Source: Acholeplasmatales bacterium
GTDB taxonomy: Bacteria > Bacillota_I > Bacilli_A > Acholeplasmatales > Anaeroplasmataceae
DNA: 44,801 nt
Reading direction: 5' to 3'
Assembly: GCA_017454375.1 (NCBI GenBank)
Contig: JAFTDB010000016.1
Span: forward strand, 1-44,801
Under the pieces are notes generated by a model. That model searched no databases, was not told the DNA's origin, and saw only the letters and a program-made list of their open reading frames with translations. Position numbers and translations under genes: made by a program. The first letter of the stretch is position 1. The number at the start of each line of letters is the position of its first letter. Below, piece by piece: positions 37,478 to 44,675 of the stretch.

Positions 37478-38319
37478 TGAGAATTAGAAGTTTTGATTCT
37501 GATGAGGGAATACTATATTTAGTTGCCACACCTATTGGTAATTTAGAAGATATTACCTTTAGAGCAATTAAAATTTTAAAATCAGTTGATAAAATTTATG
37601 CAGAGGACACTAGAACGTCCTTTGTTCTTTTAAATCACTATGATATTAAAACTCCAGTATTTTCTTATCATGAATTTAATCAGGCAGAAAAGACTAGACA
37701 GATAGTTGATGAGATTGCCGGTGGTGCTAAGATTGCCATAATCTCTGATGCTGGTATGCCTATTATATCTGATCCAGGCTTTAAGATTGTAAGTCTAGCT
37801 AGAAGCCAAGGCTTAAGAGTATCTACAATTCCTGGACCTTCTGCATCACTTAGTGCGTTAATTTCAAGTGGAATTTCAGGCGCTAAGTTTTCTTTTGTTG
37901 GCTTTTTGAATGCTAAGGATAGTAAAAGAGAAGCTGAACTTGAGGAAGTTAAATATTATAAGGATACATTAATATTCTATGAGGCACCTCATAGATTAAA
38001 TGAAACACTTAATTCTATGATGAAGGTATTAGGTGATAGAAACATCGTTATCCTAAGAGAATTAACTAAAACATATGAGGAATATATTTCTGGTAAAATC
38101 AGTGAAGTTATGGAAATGGATAACCTAAAAGGTGAAATGGTTATTATTTGTGAGGGCTACACTGAGGTTAGCGAGGAAGTTGATGTTAATTCTAAGATAG
38201 ATGAATTGATATCTTTAGGATATAAGCCTAATGAAGCAATTAAAGATGTATCTAAGATGTTTAATTTGGATAGAAAAGAAGTATATAAAAATTATTTAAC
38301 ATATAAAGATAAAAGGTGA
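37477..38319 (+). CDS. rsmI: 16S rRNA (cytidine1402-2'-O)-methyltransferase RsmI
   Basis: Methylates C1402 of 16S rRNA at the ribose. Motifs of the family are present: L-V-A-T-P-I-G-N-L-E-D-I-T at residues 15-27, A-E-D-T-R-T, I-S-D-A-G-M-P-x-I-S-D-P-G, and I-P-G-P-S-A. Length (280) is normal. The start codon overlaps the previous stop (TAATGA). It corresponds to yabC in the Bacillus tmk-metS region. Confidence 0.94.
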   Translation: MRIRSFDSDEGILYLVATPIGNLEDITFRAIKILKSVDKIYAEDTRTSFVLLNHYDIKTPVFSYHEFNQAEKTRQIVDEIAGGAKIAIISDAGMPIISDPGFKIVSLARSQGLRVSTIPGPSASLSALISSGISGAKFSFVGFLNAKDSKREAELEEVKYYKDTLIFYEAPHRLNETLNSMMKVLGDRNIVILRELTKTYEEYISGKISEVMEMDNLKGEMVIICEGYTEVSEEVDVNSKIDELISLGYKPNEAIKDVSKMFNLDRKEVYKNYLTYKDKR

Positions 38320-38324
38320 TTAAA

Positions 38325-38828
38325 ATGGAGAGACATTTTGTTGATATAGATTATAACGAGACTATGGATTTTTTCTCAAGCCTTAAAACAGGCTTTATTT
38401 ATATAGGTGGAGATTGGTGTAAGCCATGTATGGCAGTAGAGGATATTTTAGTTGATACTGCTAAAAAGTGTGGTGTTGACACTATTTACCGTTTTGACCC
38501 AATGTTCACTAATGTATATGGTGAAAAAGAGGATTTAAGAGATTGTAAATCATTAGAAATTAAAATGGACTATTACAAGCTAGTAGAAAAGCTAGGCTTT
38601 AAATCTAATGAGCTTGTTAAAGATACATTAATTCCAAGAATTCATCTTCCTTTTTACGCTGTAGTAAAATTTGGCAGATGTGAAAAGTATTATTCCAAGG
38701 AATTAGTTAAGGATTCAGATGGTACCTTACATACATTTGATTCTCAATATGATTGTAAGGACGAATTTGTTGATAATTTAAAAGAATTAATGGAACTTGT
38801 AAAAGTTGAAGATTCATTTTTAATGTAG
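38325..38828 (+). CDS. Thioredoxin-fold protein with CxxC, 167 aa
   Basis: A small cytoplasmic thioredoxin-like protein. The redox motif is W-C-K-P-C at residues 31-35 after a strand reading FIYIGG. A long insertion with a helical region follows (about 60-105), then the I-P segment expected for the cis-proline loop and the strand A-V-V-K-F-G. There is no signal peptide. The start is the ATG at 38325 with AAAGGTG 7 bases upstream; an earlier in-frame GTG overlaps that site. It sits between rsmI and metG, where Bacillus has abrB. Whether it is a reductase, peroxiredoxin-linked factor or bacillithiol-type protein cannot be told. Confidence 0.7.
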   Translation: MERHFVDIDYNETMDFFSSLKTGFIYIGGDWCKPCMAVEDILVDTAKKCGVDTIYRFDPMFTNVYGEKEDLRDCKSLEIKMDYYKLVEKLGFKSNELVKDTLIPRIHLPFYAVVKFGRCEKYYSKELVKDSDGTLHTFDSQYDCKDEFVDNLKELMELVKVEDSFLM

Positions 38829-38845
38829 TAATAGGAGGCACGAAT

Positions 38846-40756
38846 ATGGATAAAAAATTTTATCTTACCACAGCAATAGCTTATACATCATCAAAGCCAC
38901 ATATTGGTAATGTTTATGAAGCTATACTTGCTGACTGTATCGTTAGATACAAAAAGAAGGCAGGCTTTAAAACATACTTTATGACAGGTACTGACGAGCA
39001 TGGCCAAAAGATTGAAAGAAAAGCTCAATCATTAGGAATTACCCCAAAGGAGCATGTTGATAACATCTCTAATGAGGTTAAGAAGATGTATAAGGTTATG
39101 GATGTTGAATATGATCACTTCATTAGAACTACTGATGATTATCATGAAAGAGAAGTTAAAATGGCCTTCGAAAAGCTATATAAGCAAGGTGATATCTACA
39201 AAGGAGAGTATAAAGGCTTATACTGTGTAGATTGTGAATCTTATTATACAGAAAAGGACCTAGTTGATGGCTGCTGCCCTGATTGTGGTGCAAAGGTTGA
39301 GGAAGCTGTTGAAGAAGCATATTTCTTAAGATTAGAGCCATATCAACAAAGATTAATCGATCATATTAAGAATCATAAGGGCTTCATTGAACCAGAAGCT
39401 AGAAAAAATGAAATGTTAAATAACTTCTTAAAGGATCCACTTCCTGATCTATGTGTATCTAGAACATCTTATAAATGGGGTATTCCAGTATCATTTGATC
39501 AAAAGCATGTAATTTATGTATGGATTGATGCCTTACTAAACTACATTACTGGTATCGGCTATCATTTTGATAAACCAAATGAGCCTTTATTTGAAGAATT
39601 CTGGCCTGCCAATGTACATTTAATTGGTAAGGACATTCTTCGTTTCCATACAATTTACTGGCCAATTATATTAATGGCTTTAGGAATTGAATTACCAGAG
39701 AAGATATTAGGCCATCCATGGGTATTAATGAACCACAATAAGATGAGTAAATCTAAAGGCAATACAATTTACGCTGATGATTTAGCTAATTACTTTGGTA
39801 GCGATGGTGTTAGATATTACTGTCTACATGAAATTCCATATGCTGCCGATGGTAACCTAACTTATGAACTTTTATGTGAAAGATATAACTCAGATTTAGC
39901 TAACACATATGGTAACCTAGTATCTAGAAGCATTGCGATGGTTAAAAAATATTTTGATAACCAAGTTATCAATAATGTTTCTAATAACGCAATGGATAAG
40001 AACCTAAAGGAACAAATCGTTTCATCTGTTAATAATTATAAAAAGCTAATGGATGAATATAAGGTTGCTGACGGCTTAGAGGAAGCAATGAAATTACTTC
40101 GTGTAGCTAATAAATATATCGATGAAACTTCTCCATGGGTTTTAGCTAAAAACCCTGATATGAAGCCACTTTTAAAGACTGTACTTTATAATTTATTAGA
40201 AGCAATTAGAATTTCTACAATCATGTTAGAGCCTGCAATTCCAAATGCAGCAAAGAAGGTATATGCAGCATTAAAGACTGAGAATATCACATTTGATGAT
40301 TTAGAATATGGTAAGCATGCAATTTATCAAGTAGGAGACTGTGAAGTATTATTCAAGCGTCTTGATATAAATGAAATCCTAGCTTCACTTGAAAAGAAGG
40401 AAGAAGAAAAAGTAGTTCCACCTTCTAAACCACTTATCTCAATTGATGATTTTGATAAGCTTGATTTAGAGGTTGGTCAAATTATAGAAGCAAATAACCA
40501 TCCACAAGCTGACAAATTATTAGTATTTAAGGTTCAACTTGGTCATGAGGTTAGACAAATTGTTTCAGGTATAGCAAAATTCTATAAGCCTGCTGAACTT
40601 GTTGGTAAGAAGGTAATTGTTGTTAAGAACCTAAAGCCAATCAAATTAAGAGGCGTAGAATCAAACGGAATGTTACTATGTGCTTCTGATAAGGATGATA
40701 AGCATCTAGAGCTTATTTCTCCAATTGAAGCTTTAGTTGGAGATGAGGTTCGCTAA
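38846..40756 (+). CDS. metG: Methionyl-tRNA synthetase with C-terminal tRNA-binding domain
   Basis: Charges tRNA-Met. The HIGH-type signature is PHIGN at 18-22. The zinc knuckle has two C-x-x-C pairs (C127/C130 and C144/C147). KMSKS is at residues 299-303. An EMAP-II/Trbp111-like domain at about 531-636 (D-F-D-K-L-D-L-E-V-G) mediates dimerisation and tRNA binding. The length of 636 is normal. A good ATAGGAGG site precedes it. No T-box leader is visible in the short gap upstream, so it appears to be expressed with the operon. Confidence 0.95.
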   Translation: MDKKFYLTTAIAYTSSKPHIGNVYEAILADCIVRYKKKAGFKTYFMTGTDEHGQKIERKAQSLGITPKEHVDNISNEVKKMYKVMDVEYDHFIRTTDDYHEREVKMAFEKLYKQGDIYKGEYKGLYCVDCESYYTEKDLVDGCCPDCGAKVEEAVEEAYFLRLEPYQQRLIDHIKNHKGFIEPEARKNEMLNNFLKDPLPDLCVSRTSYKWGIPVSFDQKHVIYVWIDALLNYITGIGYHFDKPNEPLFEEFWPANVHLIGKDILRFHTIYWPIILMALGIELPEKILGHPWVLMNHNKMSKSKGNTIYADDLANYFGSDGVRYYCLHEIPYAADGNLTYELLCERYNSDLANTYGNLVSRSIAMVKKYFDNQVINNVSNNAMDKNLKEQIVSSVNNYKKLMDEYKVADGLEEAMKLLRVANKYIDETSPWVLAKNPDMKPLLKTVLYNLLEAIRISTIMLEPAIPNAAKKVYAALKTENITFDDLEYGKHAIYQVGDCEVLFKRLDINEILASLEKKEEEKVVPPSKPLISIDDFDKLDLEVGQIIEANNHPQADKLLVFKVQLGHEVRQIVSGIAKFYKPAELVGKKVIVVKNLKPIKLRGVESNGMLLCASDKDDKHLELISPIEALVGDEVR

Positions 40757-40758
40757 AA

Positions 40759-41694
40759 ATGCCTAAGCTTGCAGGTATTAATAAAAATACAATTTTAACA
40801 AGTGAGGTAGCTAGAGTTATAGTTGTAATCTTTACAGCTGCCCTATACTCACTTGCAGTTGAAATATTTCTAGAACCTATTAAATTAGTTTCTATTGGCT
40901 TAACATCAATTGGACAAATATTGGGTTTAGTTGTATCTAATATAAATCCTAATGCTCCAATGATGTTCAGATCACCTGGTATCTATGTACTAATATTTAA
41001 TATACCTTTATTAATATATGGATATAAAACAGTATCTAAAAGATTCATCATCTATACAATCTTATCAATTGTTGTTCAAACAATCTTCATGTTTGGTTTT
41101 ATTGATGGTGAAGCAATATTAGCTAATTTTGGTATTACAACATTATCAGATCATGGTACTAGACTATTCTTAGCAATCATCGCTGGTTTGATTACAGGTG
41201 TAGCAATCGGTATTGCCCTACGCTTTGGTACATCAACTGGTGGTGTTGATATCCTAGCTCAGGTTATCAACTTGAAAAAAGGATATGCAATTGGCATCTT
41301 TGAAATGATAATAAATGTAGTACTAGCTGTTATTAATGGTCTAATTAATAAGGATGCTACAGCTACATTATTTACATTCATCTTTATAATTATTAATAGC
41401 TTAGTAGTTGATAAGATTCATACAGCTTATAATTATTTAAGAATAGATGTAATTACTAAACATAAAGAAGAAGTTGCTAAAGCATTAATTGATGGTGTAC
41501 AAAGAGGATGTACAATTCTTGATGTACAAGGTGCTTACACTCATGAATCTAAATTTGATGTATTCATGGTAATATCATCATATGAACTTGAAAAAGCTAA
41601 AGCCATTATCCATGAGGTTGATGGTGAAGCATTTATTATGGTTACTCCAATTAAACGTATAATAGGTGCATTCTTCAAGCATACAATTGCTTAA
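40759..41694 (+). CDS. YitT family membrane protein (DUF161 plus DUF2179)
   Basis: A 311-residue protein with about five TM segments in the first 215 residues. The G-x-x-x-G-I-A-L-R-F-G-T-S-T-G-G-V-D-I-L-A segment (about residues 148-170) is the conserved core of the YitT/DUF161 family. The C-terminal cytoplasmic domain (about 230-305) is DUF2179-like, with the R-G-C-T-I-L-D-V-Q-G-A-Y-T motif near 253-265. The transported substrate is not known for the family. It starts 2 bases after metG, so it is coupled, and it ends the operon at a strong terminator. Confidence 0.87.
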   Translation: MPKLAGINKNTILTSEVARVIVVIFTAALYSLAVEIFLEPIKLVSIGLTSIGQILGLVVSNINPNAPMMFRSPGIYVLIFNIPLLIYGYKTVSKRFIIYTILSIVVQTIFMFGFIDGEAILANFGITTLSDHGTRLFLAIIAGLITGVAIGIALRFGTSTGGVDILAQVINLKKGYAIGIFEMIINVVLAVINGLINKDATATLFTFIFIIINSLVVDKIHTAYNYLRIDVITKHKEEVAKALIDGVQRGCTILDVQGAYTHESKFDVFMVISSYELEKAKAIIHEVDGEAFIMVTPIKRIIGAFFKHTIA

Positions 41695-41704
41695 AACGAA
41701 AAAT

Positions 41705-41739
41705 GAGGTACAATTTTGAATTGTACCTCTAATTTTTTT
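41705..41739 (+). terminator. Rho-independent terminator after yitT
   Basis: A perfect 11-bp stem (41705-41715 with 41719-41729), a 3-base loop and a T7 run. The 41695-42050 region holds no protein gene, only this terminator, the tRNA pair and further terminators. Confidence 0.92.
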
Positions 41740-41769
41740 AAAAAATTGTAAAAAAATGATAAAAAAATG

Positions 41770-41797
41770 TTGCATTGAAATTAAAAAGTGCTATAAT
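41770..41797 (+). promoter_or_regulatory. Promoter of the tRNA pair
   Basis: TTGCAT at 41770-41775 and a consensus TATAAT at 41792-41797, 16 bases apart, lie 18 bases upstream of tRNA-Pro. Confidence 0.75.
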
Positions 41798-41815
41798 TAA
41801 AAAGCACGTATAAAT

Positions 41816-41892
41816 CGGGAAATAGCTCAGCTTGGTAGAGCGCTTGGTTTGGGACCAAGATGTCGCAGGTTCGAATCCTGTTTTCCCGACCA
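41816..41892 (+). tRNA. tRNA-Pro (UGG)
   Basis: A 77-base cloverleaf with encoded CCA. The 7-bp acceptor stem pairs 41816-41822 with 41882-41888. The anticodon stem CTTGG/CCAAG encloses TTTGGGA with anticodon TGG at 41850-41852, and the T-arm has GTTCGAATC. UGG can read all proline codons with wobble. Confidence 0.97.
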
Positions 41893-41897
41893 TCTAT

Positions 41898-41971
41898 GCG
41901 AGCGTAGTTTAATGGTAAAACTTCAGCCTTCCAAGCTGACTACGTGAGTTCGATTCTCATCGCTCGCTCCA
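41898..41971 (+). tRNA. tRNA-Gly (UCC)
   Basis: A 74-base cloverleaf with encoded CCA. The acceptor stem pairs GCGAGCG with CGCTCGC, discriminator T. The anticodon loop CTTCCAA has TCC at 41930-41932. It starts 5 bases after tRNA-Pro, so the two are co-transcribed. Confidence 0.97.
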
Positions 41972-41983
41972 AGAATTAAAAGC

Positions 41984-42011
41984 AATCCCTGAAATCAGGG
42001 ATTTTATTTTT
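41984..42011 (+). terminator. Terminator after the tRNA pair
   Basis: A GC-containing 9-bp inverted repeat (41984-41992 with 41995-42003) followed by T-rich sequence. The minus strand also reads into a short T-run, so it may serve the convergent rrf2 gene too. Confidence 0.8.
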
Positions 42012-42029
42012 ATATGATTATTAGAGTAG

Positions 42030-42052
42030 AAGTGGTTAATGCCACTTTTTTT
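42030..42052 (+). terminator. Second terminator between the tRNAs and rrf2
   Basis: AAGTGG and CCACTT pair around a 6-base loop and are followed by further T residues. It overlaps the last bases of the convergent rrf2 gene and backs up the tRNA terminator. Confidence 0.6.
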
Positions 42053-42455
42053 AAATGTAATAATTGTTTGAATAAGATTCTATTTCTTGTTCAATTAGCT
42101 TTTCTAATGTAATACTTTCTAAATAATCAGATAGAAGATTATCTATCTTATCTAAGACTTTATCTATAGCTTGATCAGTTGATTCAAATTTAGATAATCC
42201 TGTTTCAGTTATATAGATAATATCCTTTAATGTAATTTGATTAGGTGCCTTGCTTAATTTATATCCACCTTGATTTCCTCTAGTAACTGTAAGTAGACCA
42301 CTATTTCTATATAGAGGAATAATTTGTTCTAAGAACTTTCTTGATATGTCTTTTCTAGATGCTATATCAACTAAGGTAGAATAGCCTTCGTTATAATGCT
42401 CTCCTAAATCTATAAACATTTTAATAGCTGTTACGCTTTTTGATGATAATTTCAT
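42051..42455 (-). CDS. Rrf2 family transcriptional regulator, CymR-like
   Basis: A winged-helix Rrf2 regulator of 134 residues. The HTH is at about residues 25-52, and the wing has G-N-Q-G-G-Y-x-L at about 62-69, both typical. The protein has no cysteine at all, so it cannot bind an iron-sulfur cluster as IscR does, which favours a CymR-type role. It is divergent from cysK. In Bacillus subtilis CymR represses cysteine-biosynthesis genes together with CysK, so the same partnership is likely here. Its promoter overlaps that of cysK, so it should regulate itself. An AGGAG site lies 7 bases before the ATG. Confidence 0.8.
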   Translation of the reverse strand: MKLSSKSVTAIKMFIDLGEHYNEGYSTLVDIASRKDISRKFLEQIIPLYRNSGLLTVTRGNQGGYKLSKAPNQITLKDIIYITETGLSKFESTDQAIDKVLDKIDNLLSDYLESITLEKLIEQEIESYSNNYYI

Positions 42456-42485
42456 TTAATACTCCTAAAAACTATTTTTAAATAC

Positions 42486-42514
42486 TTGACATTATTATAC
42501 AACAGTGATAAAAT
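42486..42514 (+). promoter_or_regulatory. cysK promoter
   Basis: A consensus TTGACA (42486-42491), a 17-base spacer and TAAAAT (42509-42514). The start of transcription near 42521 leaves a leader of about 50 bases, which includes an ATAGGAAT element at 42535-42542 resembling half of the CymR box as I recall it. Confidence 0.85.
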
Positions 42515-42522
42515 AATGTCAA
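42494..42522 (-). promoter_or_regulatory. rrf2 promoter
   Basis: On the minus strand a consensus TTGACA (42517-42522), a 17-base spacer and a consensus TATAAT (42494-42499). It overlaps the cysK promoter almost base for base in the opposite direction. Confidence 0.85.
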
Positions 42523-42571
42523 TCCTAGTAAAACGATAGGAATAGTAAGAAAGAAAAAGGAGAGAGTAAAA

Positions 42572-43495
42572 ATGATTTATAATAAGATTATTGATACAAT
42601 CGGTAAGACTCCGCTTGTAAGATTATCAAGAATTGAAGAGAAGTTTGGATTAAAGGCTAAATTAGTTGCTAAGGTTGAATCATTCAACCCAGCTGGTAGT
42701 GTTAAAGATAGAATTGCAAAAGCAATGGTAGAAGATGCATTAAAGAAAGGATTAATTAAATCAGATACAGTAATTGTAGAACCTACAAGTGGTAATACAG
42801 GTATCGGCTTAAGCATGGTTGCTGCTTCACTTGGATTAAGAATTATTCTTACAATGCCAGAGACTATGAGTGTTGAAAGAAGAAATCTATTAAAAGCGTA
42901 TGGTGCTGAGCTTGTATTAACTGAAGGTGCTAAAGGCATGAAGGGTGCAATTGCTAAGGCTGAAGAGCTAGCAAAAGAAATTCCAAATGCCTTCATCCCA
43001 TCACAATTTACTAATATGGCTAACCCTAATATGCATTATCAAACAACCGGTCCAGAAATTTTTGCTGATAGCGAAGGAGAGGTAGACTTCTTTGTAGCAG
43101 GTGTTGGTACTGGTGGTACTATTTCAGGTACAGGTAGATATTTAAAGGAAAAGAAGCCTAGTGTAAAGGTTGTAGCTGTTGAGCCTGAAACATCACCTGT
43201 ATTATCTAAGGGTACACCTGGTCCACATAAGATTCAAGGTATTGGTGCTGGATTCGTACCTGATACATTAGATACTAAGGTATATGATGAAATCATTACA
43301 ATTTCAAATGAAGAAGCATTTGAAAAAGGTAGATTATCTGCCCAAACTGAAGGTATTTTAATTGGTATTTCTAGTGGTGCTGCCCTAGCTGCCGCAATCA
43401 AGTTAGCACAAAGAGAAGAAAACGCTGGAAAGACAATTGTAGTTCTTTTCCCTGATACTGGAGAACGTTACCTTTCAACTGCTATGTTTGCTTAA
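42572..43495 (+). CDS. cysK: Cysteine synthase (O-acetylserine sulfhydrylase)
   Basis: Makes cysteine from O-acetylserine and sulfide using PLP. The PLP lysine is K45 in [17 protein letters not shown] is the substrate loop, [12 protein letters not shown] binds phosphate, and the [13 protein letters not shown] segment is typical of CysK rather than CBS. Length (307) is normal. AAAAAGGAGAG lies upstream. It is transcribed divergently from the Rrf2 regulator and followed by its own terminator, so it is a single-gene unit. As in Bacillus, the enzyme may also act as co-repressor partner. Confidence 0.95.
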   Translation: MIYNKIIDTIGKTPLVRLSRIEEKFGLKAKLVAKVESFNPAGSVKDRIAKAMVEDALKKGLIKSDTVIVEPTSGNTGIGLSMVAASLGLRIILTMPETMSVERRNLLKAYGAELVLTEGAKGMKGAIAKAEELAKEIPNAFIPSQFTNMANPNMHYQTTGPEIFADSEGEVDFFVAGVGTGGTISGTGRYLKEKKPSVKVVAVEPETSPVLSKGTPGPHKIQGIGAGFVPDTLDTKVYDEIITISNEEAFEKGRLSAQTEGILIGISSGAALAAAIKLAQREENAGKTIVVLFPDTGERYLSTAMFA

Positions 43496-43506
43496 TAAAC
43501 CCATAG

Positions 43507-43896
43507 ATCCTAATAGATATAATTATAGAAATCTCTAGTTTAAAAGCTAGAGATTTTTTTGTAAATAAACTAGCTGAATTTAAGAATTTAGAATTAAAAG
43601 AAATTAAAGAATTTGATTCCACAAGACTAGCAGCCAATAGTCGTCATAGAATTCAAATGATTGCTACATTTGATTATGAAGGAGCAGAAGTATCACTTGG
43701 CATACATAGCGGTATTTTGCCCTTTGAATCTAGCTTGGCTATAAATACCTACATTCAGTTAAAAACGCTAAAAAAAGGCGATTTAATCACTTTGAGAGGC
43801 ATTGCTGTAGCTCATGGTGGCCCACAGATACTCGCAATTGATGAAAATGCGATAAAAAGGTTCACAAACAGTATAATTAAACCTATAAAACTATGA
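43507..43896 (+). pseudogene. Decayed ORF upstream of the IS607-like gene
   Basis: A frame open from 43507 to a TGA at 43894-43896 has protein-like sequence, for example residues reading LGIHSGILPFES and LRGIAVAHGGPQIL, but it lacks a plausible start. The first ATG (43657) has no ribosome site and falls mid-sequence, and the 5' end runs through the cysK terminator. Its last residues and stop come from a motif (CTATAAAACT) that recurs after the recombinase gene, so the 3' end seems replaced by the mobile element. Codon use is slightly richer in GC than the neighbours. Family not recognised. If functional, the protein would be a 79-residue product from 43657. Confidence 0.45.
43529..43560 (+). 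terminator. Terminator after cysK
   Basis: A 10-bp perfect stem (43529-43538 with 43547-43556), an 8-base loop and a T-run, 34 bases after the cysK stop. Confidence 0.88.
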
Positions 43897-43897
43897 T

Positions 43898-43947
43898 AAA
43901 CTCCTTATTTATGATATACTAATGGTATATTATCGAATAAGGAGTTT
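43898..43947 (+). promoter_or_regulatory. Hairpin-promoter element 1 upstream of the recombinase
   Basis: A 12-bp perfect inverted repeat (43898-43909 with 43936-43947) encloses an extended -10 box, TGATATACT, at 43912-43920. The right arm contains AAGGAG, the ribosome site of the recombinase gene 11 bases before its ATG; the left arm is its complement. Transcripts from the internal promoter would start inside the loop and leave the site free. Read-through transcripts from cysK would fold and hide it. Confidence 0.6.
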
Positions 43948-43955
43948 TATTATTT

Positions 43956-44582
43956 ATGAAGTATTATTCAGCTAAAACAGTAACACAAATACTTGGAGTT
44001 ACAGCTCAAACACTAAGAAACTGGGATAGAGAAGGGAAATTAAAGCCATCATATGTAAAATCTAATGGATATAGATATTATTCAGAAGATTTAATATTAT
44101 CATATACACAAGAGAAAAAGACAAAAAAGAATTTAAATATAATAGGTTATGCAAGAGTATCTAGTAAAGAACAATCAGATGATTTAGAAAGACAAGTTAA
44201 TAATTTAAAAACATATTTAGATACTAAAAATCAAAATTATGAAATTATTACAGATATTGGTTCAGGTATTAATTATAAAAAACCAGGCTTAAGAAAGCTA
44301 ATTGAAAAGATTAATAAAAAGGAAGTTGATGTAATAGTAATCTTATATAAAGATAGACTACTTAGATTTGGATTCGAGCTTGTAGAATATTTTGCCGAAC
44401 TTAATAATGTAAAGATTGAGGTACTTGATAAGATAGATAAAAACCAAGATCAGGAGTTAGTTGAGGATTTGGTACAGATAGTAACAGTATTTTCAAGTAA
44501 GTTACAAGGAAAAAGAAAGAAAAAGACAAAGGAAATAATTAATGAATTTTCTCAAAATTTAGAAAAAAGTATCAATAATTAA
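43956..44582 (+). CDS. IS607 family serine recombinase (TnpA)
   Basis: A DNA-cutting serine recombinase of 208 residues. The N-terminal MerR-type HTH is at about 1-45 (Y-S-A-K-x-V-T-Q-I-L-G-V and L-R-N-W-D-R-E-G-K-L). The resolvase domain starts near residue 62 with G-Y-A-R-V-S-S, catalytic serine about 69. The D-R-L-L-R-F-G-F-E motif near 155 carries the conserved arginines. Order (HTH first, catalytic second) and length are those of IS607 TnpA. All key residues are present, so it may be active. The C-terminal Lys-rich end is normal. IS607 usually carries tnpB downstream; only a fragmentary frame is seen there. Confidence 0.9.
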   Translation: MKYYSAKTVTQILGVTAQTLRNWDREGKLKPSYVKSNGYRYYSEDLILSYTQEKKTKKNLNIIGYARVSSKEQSDDLERQVNNLKTYLDTKNQNYEIITDIGSGINYKKPGLRKLIEKINKKEVDVIVILYKDRLLRFGFELVEYFAELNNVKIEVLDKIDKNQDQELVEDLVQIVTVFSSKLQGKRKKKTKEIINEFSQNLEKSINN

Positions 44583-44626
44583 CGCCAAAAACAAAATTTT
44601 TCTAAAACTATAAAACTCTGTAAAAA

Positions 44627-44668
44627 CACCTTCATTTGTGATATAATATAAGTATAGAAATGAAGGTG
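44627..44668 (+). promoter_or_regulatory. Hairpin-promoter element 2 after the recombinase
   Basis: An 11-bp perfect inverted repeat (44627-44637 with 44658-44668) encloses a perfect extended -10, TGATATAAT, at 44639-44647. The right arm contains GAAGGTG, a ribosome site. The sequence of the arms differs from element 1 but pairing is kept. Confidence 0.6.
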
Positions 44669-44675
44669 ATTAACT

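Larger units (their letters stand above)
42486..42522. promoter_or_regulatory. 11-bp inverted repeat, probable operator of rrf2/cysK
   Basis: The arms 42486-42496 and 42512-42522 are perfect 11-base inverted copies around a 15-base centre. Each arm carries the -35 box of one promoter, and the arms also overlap the -10 box of the other. A dimeric regulator such as the Rrf2 protein could block both promoters here. Confidence 0.7.
43883..44668 (+). mobile_element. IS607-type element (tnpA with flanking repeated promoter-hairpins); ends not defined
   Basis: A MerR-HTH serine recombinase gene is bracketed by two related sequences (43883-43947 and 44608-44668), each starting with CTATAAAACT. IS607 elements lack terminal inverted repeats, so the true borders cannot be read from sequence alone. 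No complete tnpB follows inside the window. Confidence 0.45.

Noticed and set aside
38829..38845. T-box or riboswitch leader for metG
   Set aside because: Only 17 bases separate it from the preceding gene, and no leader structure fits.
42577..42996. 139-codon minus-strand frame opposite cysK
   Set aside because: cysK has clear family motifs along the same stretch; the reverse frame has no ribosome site and no recognisable features.
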